DNA of 7,803 nt, taken from assembly GCA_002338605.1 (NCBI GenBank), contig DDIP01000426.1, forward strand, positions 1 through 7,803. Reading direction: 5' to 3'. Origin of the DNA: Proteobacteria bacterium UBA1847 (GTDB lineage: Bacteria > Pseudomonadota > Gammaproteobacteria > Steroidobacterales > Woeseiaceae). A program made the position numbers and the translations under genes. Positions 4,266 to 7,803 of the stretch are shown here, in pieces. Each line of letters begins with the position of its first letter. Position 1 is the first letter of the stretch. The notes under the pieces are model-generated. The model saw nothing but the letters and a program-made list of their open reading frames with translations. It had not been told where the DNA came from and did not search any database.

Positions 4266-6829
4266 GACACTCAATAATTGCGATAGCGACGGGTCGGCCG
4301 CGCGCTGTGTTTGCGATTGCCGTATTGGTCACCCTGTTGTTCGGGGCAATGTTGCCGCGCATCCAGATTGACACCGATCCCGAGAACATGTTGCCGGCTG
4401 CGCAAACGGACCGGGTGTTTCACAACCTCGTGAAACAGCGATTTGCCTTGCACGATGCAATCGTCGTTGGCGTGGTGAATACCAGTGATGCAAATGGGGT
4501 CTTTAACATCGAAACGCTTTCTGCTCTGCAGGCGATCAGTGAAAGGATTCTCGCCATCGATGGCGTAGTAAGAAATGACGTGATGTCATTGTCGCTCGCC
4601 GACAACATCAGCCAGGGCGAAGAGGGCGAGATTCGCTTCAGCTGGATGATGAAGGACGCGCCGACAACGCAGTCCGAGGTCGATGCAATTCGTTCGGCAG
4701 TCAATCGATTGCCGCTGCTGCTCAATACCCTGGTGTCCGAGGATGATCGTGCGGCCGCAATTTACGTCCCAATCGAAAGCAAGGACCTGAGTTACCCAAT
4801 TTCGCTTCAAATACAAAGTATTGCATCAGAGTATCCGAATACCGGCGAGTATCACATTACCGGCCTGCCGGTTGCAGAAGATACCTTCGGCGTGCAGATG
4901 TTCAGGCAAATGGCAATTTCCGCGCCGCTGGCGGGCCTCATGATCTTTGTATTGATGTGGTTTTTCTTTCGCAGCGCACGGCTGGTTATCGCGCCGATGC
5001 TCGTCGCGATGATCACGGTGATCGTTACGATGGGTCTACTGGTCGGACTGGGTTTCACCGTGCACATCATGAGTTCGATGATTCCGATATTCCTGATGCC
5101 TATCGCGGTCGTGGATTCGGTTCACATCATGTCGGCATTTTCAGATCGTTATGAACCCGGCCAGGATGTGAAGGAGACAATCTCCGGGGTTGTGGACGAT
5201 CTATATAAGCCCATGTTGTTTACATCCCTGACAACAGGCGTGGGTTTTGCATCCCTACTGATTACGCCGGTGCCACCGGTACAGGTTTTCGGTGCATTCG
5301 TCGCTTTTGGTGTACTGCTGGCGTTTATCATGACGATCGTGCTGATTCCTGCTTTCGTGGTTCGGATGAAGCCGGACAGTCTCAAAGCACTGGGCCGATT
5401 AAAGGCTGGAAGTGACGCCGATACACTGCTGGCGCGCCTGCTGCGCGCGACGGGCCGGCTGACACCGCGATTTAGCAAACTGATAATTGCACTGGCAGTC
5501 GGTATTGTGCTGTTCAGCATTGCCGGCGTGCAGCGTATCGAAATCAACGACAATCCGGTGCGCTGGTTCAAATCCGACCACCGTATTCGTGTTGCAGACG
5601 CCATCCTCAATGAACATTTCGCGGGAACCTACGACGCGTTCCTGGTGCTGACGAATGAAGACGACACAATTACCCGGGAATTTCGTGAGCGCGCTACAGT
5701 TTTGCTCGATAGTGCAGCGGCCGACGGCGTCGATATCGCTGCTCTGAGAAAACTGATCCAGAACACCGAAACGGCACAAGGCCAGTATTTTGGACAAATT
5801 ATTTCTGCGACCGACGATTTGCTGTTCGAGTCAGACTCGGGCCTTGAACCACTTGAGGAACTGCTGTTCGCGGCTGAGGAGGCCCAGTCCAGGAGCAAGT
5901 ATTTCCAGGATCCGGATGCCTTGAGGGAGGTGGCCGCACTCCAGCAAGCCCTGATGAATACCGGCGGCGTGGGCAAGACAAATGCCCTGCCGGACGTCGT
6001 AAAAGTGGAGAATCGTGAGCTTCGCGGCGGGGACAATGCATCCTACGAAATTCCGGCAACGCCACAGGCTGTTGCACAAACCCTGCTGCAATACCAGTCA
6101 TCGCACCGGCCGCAGGACCTGTGGCACATGGTGACACCGGATTTCCGTTCGACGGCGATCTGGTTGCAGCTCAAGAGTGGCGACAATCGGGACATGACGC
6201 ATGTCATCAATGCAATCGATGACTACCTCCACGCGCACCCCCTGCCCAGCGGAGTTACCGCCAATTGGGCCGGCAAGACGTATATCAACGTGATCTGGCA
6301 GGACGAGATGGTGGCCGGCATGCTGAATAGCCTGTTTGGCGCCTTTGCTATCGTGTTCCTGATGATGGCCTTGCTGTTCCGGTCACCATTGCTGGGACTG
6401 CTGGCGATGGTGCCTTTGACGGCGACGATACTTGCAGTCTATGGGCTGATCGGCTGGATCGGGAAGGACTACGATATGCCAATTGCTGTTCTTTCATCCC
6501 TGGTACTCGGACTCTCCGTCGATTTCGCCATTCACTTTATTCAACGCATGCGTGTCCTGCGTGAGGAGTTGGGGTGTTATGTAGAAGCCACGAAACTGAT
6601 ATTTGAGGAGCCCGCGCGCGCGATCGCTCGCAATGCAATTGTCATCGCATTGGGATTCACGCCGCTGTTTTTTGCAGCGTTGGTTCCGTACATAACGGTG
6701 GGTGCTTTCATGGCAGCGATCATGGTGATTTCCGGAGTCGCGACACTGCTTTTGCTGCCCGCTTTGATGTCGCTCGGGCAAGAAGACACACGCATGGCGG
6801 AAGCCGGCGAATCGCAAGAAGGAGTTTAA
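4262..6829 (+). CDS. RND/MMPL-superfamily exporter (COG1033-like)
   Basis: An 855-residue inner-membrane transporter with the duplicated RND layout. TM1 is at about 13-32; a large periplasmic loop runs to about 215; TM2-TM6 span about 217-370 (MAISAPLAGLMIFVLMWFFF, then MLVAMITVIVTMGLLVGLGF and others). TM7 is at about 406-424, a second periplasmic loop extends to about 682, and TM8-TM12 span about 683-835. Proton-relay candidates are Asp285 in TM4 (AVVDSVHIM) and Asp754 in TM10 (GLSVDFAIHF), each followed by a nearby His, as expected for two pseudo-symmetric halves. The length is shorter than the roughly 1,040 residues of AcrB-type drug pumps, and the type resembles single-polypeptide lipid or hopanoid exporters (HpnN/MmpL-like) rather than tripartite drug pumps. 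There is no membrane-fusion protein next to it. The start overlaps the sqr stop, so translation is likely coupled; a LolA-like partner follows. Substrate unknown. Confidence 0.92.
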   Translation: MRHSIIAIATGRPRAVFAIAVLVTLLFGAMLPRIQIDTDPENMLPAAQTDRVFHNLVKQRFALHDAIVVGVVNTSDANGVFNIETLSALQAISERILAIDGVVRNDVMSLSLADNISQGEEGEIRFSWMMKDAPTTQSEVDAIRSAVNRLPLLLNTLVSEDDRAAAIYVPIESKDLSYPISLQIQSIASEYPNTGEYHITGLPVAEDTFGVQMFRQMAISAPLAGLMIFVLMWFFFRSARLVIAPMLVAMITVIVTMGLLVGLGFTVHIMSSMIPIFLMPIAVVDSVHIMSAFSDRYEPGQDVKETISGVVDDLYKPMLFTSLTTGVGFASLLITPVPPVQVFGAFVAFGVLLAFIMTIVLIPAFVVRMKPDSLKALGRLKAGSDADTLLARLLRATGRLTPRFSKLIIALAVGIVLFSIAGVQRIEINDNPVRWFKSDHRIRVADAILNEHFAGTYDAFLVLTNEDDTITREFRERATVLLDSAAADGVDIAALRKLIQNTETAQGQYFGQIISATDDLLFESDSGLEPLEELLFAAEEAQSRSKYFQDPDALREVAALQQALMNTGGVGKTNALPDVVKVENRELRGGDNASYEIPATPQAVAQTLLQYQSSHRPQDLWHMVTPDFRSTAIWLQLKSGDNRDMTHVINAIDDYLHAHPLPSGVTANWAGKTYINVIWQDEMVAGMLNSLFGAFAIVFLMMALLFRSPLLGLLAMVPLTATILAVYGLIGWIGKDYDMPIAVLSSLVLGLSVDFAIHFIQRMRVLREELGCYVEATKLIFEEPARAIARNAIVIALGFTPLFFAALVPYITVGAFMAAIMVISGVATLLLLPALMSLGQEDTRMAEAGESQEGV

Positions 6830-6832
6830 ACG

Positions 6833-7642
6833 ATGAAAACAGTCATCACGGCTATCGCATTGAGCGTCGCCTTCGCGGCCAGCGATAGCCGGGCAGAAGA
6901 CTTGAGCGACGCGGACGAAATCGTCTCGCTCGCCAATAGTGCTTCCTACTACGCCGGCAATGACGGTCGATCGGAAGTCCGCATGATTATTCGAGATGCG
7001 CAGGGAAGGGAACAACGGCGCCAGTTCACTATCTTACGGCGTACCGTAGAGGATGCGGGCGACCAGGACTTCCTGGTCGTATTCAGCCAGCCGTCCGATG
7101 TGCGCGGCACCGTTTTCCTTGTTAAGAAACATGTTGGTCGCGACGACGATCGCTGGTTGTACTTGCCGGGGCTGGACTTGGTCAAACGCATCTCGGCTGG
7201 TGACAAGCGAACGAGTTTCGTCGGTGCGCACTATTTCTACGAGGATGTGTCCGGGCGTGATCCTGGCGAGGATACACATGTGCTCCACGAGACGAATGAC
7301 GAAAGTTACGTTCTCACCCATACGCCGAAGGACAGCTCACAGGTTGAGTTTTCGCGCTACCAAACCTGGATCGACAAGAACACGTTTCTGCCGACCCGGA
7401 TTGAATACACGAATTCAGCCGGCAATGTGTATCGGCGTGTTGAAGCCCTTGAGGTCGAAGAGATCAACGGCTACCCGACAGTTACGAAGAGTCGCGTTGT
7501 CGATCTTGATTCGGATGGCCAGACGGACATGCAGTTCAGGTATATTGCCTATGATATCGGTATCCCGGCCGACGTATTCACGGAACGGTCGCTGCGCCGT
7601 CCACCGGGTGAGTGGCTGAAACGGCCCGCGGCTGATCAATGA
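6833..7642 (+). CDS. Periplasmic LolA-like (outer-membrane lipoprotein-sorting type) protein
   Basis: A 269-residue exported protein. Residues 1-21 form a signal peptide (K2, hydrophobic ITAIALSVAFAA, cleavage probably after SRA-21). The mature protein matches the LolA_like group often found beside COG1033 exporters: VVFSQPSDVRGTVFLVKK (82-99), the hallmark WLYLPGLDLVKRI (108-120), then TSFVGAHYFYEDV (127-139), and later the strands FSRYQTWIDKNTFLPTRIEY and YRRVEALEVEEINGYPTVTK. The fold in this group is an open beta-barrel with a hydrophobic pocket suited to carrying acyl chains or another greasy cargo through the periplasm. It is longer than true LolA (about 180 mature residues) and should not be named lolA. 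AAGGAG precedes the ATG by 8 bases; it begins 3 bases after the exporter stop, and its own stop overlaps the next ATG. Role inferred: hand-off of the exporter's cargo toward the outer membrane. Confidence 0.9.
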   Translation: MKTVITAIALSVAFAASDSRAEDLSDADEIVSLANSASYYAGNDGRSEVRMIIRDAQGREQRRQFTILRRTVEDAGDQDFLVVFSQPSDVRGTVFLVKKHVGRDDDRWLYLPGLDLVKRISAGDKRTSFVGAHYFYEDVSGRDPGEDTHVLHETNDESYVLTHTPKDSSQVEFSRYQTWIDKNTFLPTRIEYTNSAGNVYRRVEALEVEEINGYPTVTKSRVVDLDSDGQTDMQFRYIAYDIGIPADVFTERSLRRPPGEWLKRPAADQ

Positions 7643-7803
7643 GACGATTCTTCCTCATCACTTCATTGCTGGCTTCGGCAGTTTTCGCGTCCGCGGGCGG
7701 TGATCTGTCTGATGATGAGTGGGACGACTGGGGCGCTGACGACAGCGCAGGCGGATTGCGATGGACGGGATTCGTCGAAGCGGCGGCGGGCGGCCGATTA
7801 CAA
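7639..7803 (+). CDS. Exported protein, possible outer-membrane beta-barrel, 5' part only
   Basis: Only the first 55 codons are inside the window. The ATG at 7639 overlaps the TGA of the LolA-like gene as ATGA, so the frame and start are well supported by coupling. Residues 1-19 are a signal peptide (RRFFLITSLLASAVFASA). The next stretch is strikingly acidic and Trp-containing (DLSDDEWDDWGADDS, 22-36), followed by LRWTGFVEAAAGGRL, which looks like the first strand of an outer-membrane barrel. I recall genes of this kind (an outer-membrane protein of unknown function) as the third member after COG1033 exporter and LolA-like genes. That would complete an inner membrane, periplasm and outer membrane set. 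Without the rest of the gene the barrel assignment is inference. Confidence 0.7.
   Translation, partial: MRRFFLITSLLASAVFASAGGDLSDDEWDDWGADDSAGGLRWTGFVEAAAGGRLQ

Noticed and set aside
3555..4274. Minus-strand open frame of 239 codons
   Set aside because: It is antisense to the conserved C-terminal half of sqr and has no recognisable domains or ribosome binding site.

Overview
The window reads as chromosomal DNA from a Gram-negative proteobacterium, most likely a gammaproteobacterium with sulfide-oxidising capacity. The evidence is a cbpA-cbpM chaperone pair, a sulfide:quinone oxidoreductase close to the Acidithiobacillus ferrooxidans enzyme, a predicted outer-membrane lipoprotein, and an inner-membrane/periplasm/outer-membrane protein set. 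Base composition is moderate-to-high GC by eye and even across the genes, apart from a sharply AT-rich regulatory stretch near 2873-2925. No RNA genes, insertion sequences, CRISPR arrays or phage genes were seen. The lineage assignment is inference.

Region 1-1786 (minus strand) is a chaperone block: cbpA (TTG start), cbpM six bases downstream, then a DUF4136-type lipoprotein that runs off the left edge. Region 1787-2007 is a divergent intergenic region. It has a plausible cbpA promoter on one side and, on the other, two small hairpins just before a small heat-shock protein gene, the second of which covers its ribosome binding site. Hsp20 (2008-2451, plus) is followed by a perfect 13-bp hairpin that separates it from a convergent regulator gene.

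Region 2534-4265 is a sulfide-response unit. A BigR/SqrR/YgaV-type ArsR-family repressor, carrying the two cysteines expected of a persulfide sensor, is divergent from sqr. The AT-rich gap between them holds a perfect 6-4-6 inverted repeat that overlaps the expected -35 zone of a TATAAT promoter facing sqr. The sqr product keeps all three catalytic cysteines and both histidines known to matter in the A. ferrooxidans enzyme.

Region 4262-7803 (plus) continues from sqr as one tightly packed unit: an 855-residue RND/MMPL-type exporter (ATGA overlap with sqr), a periplasmic LolA-like protein (3-base gap), and the start of an exported protein, possibly an outer-membrane beta-barrel (ATGA overlap), cut by the right edge. 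The most interesting point is that a sulfide-oxidising enzyme is translationally coupled to a three-compartment envelope export module under an apparent sulfide-sensing repressor. This suggests, but does not prove, that the module handles a product or consequence of sulfide oxidation, such as polysulfide, sulfur or modified lipid.
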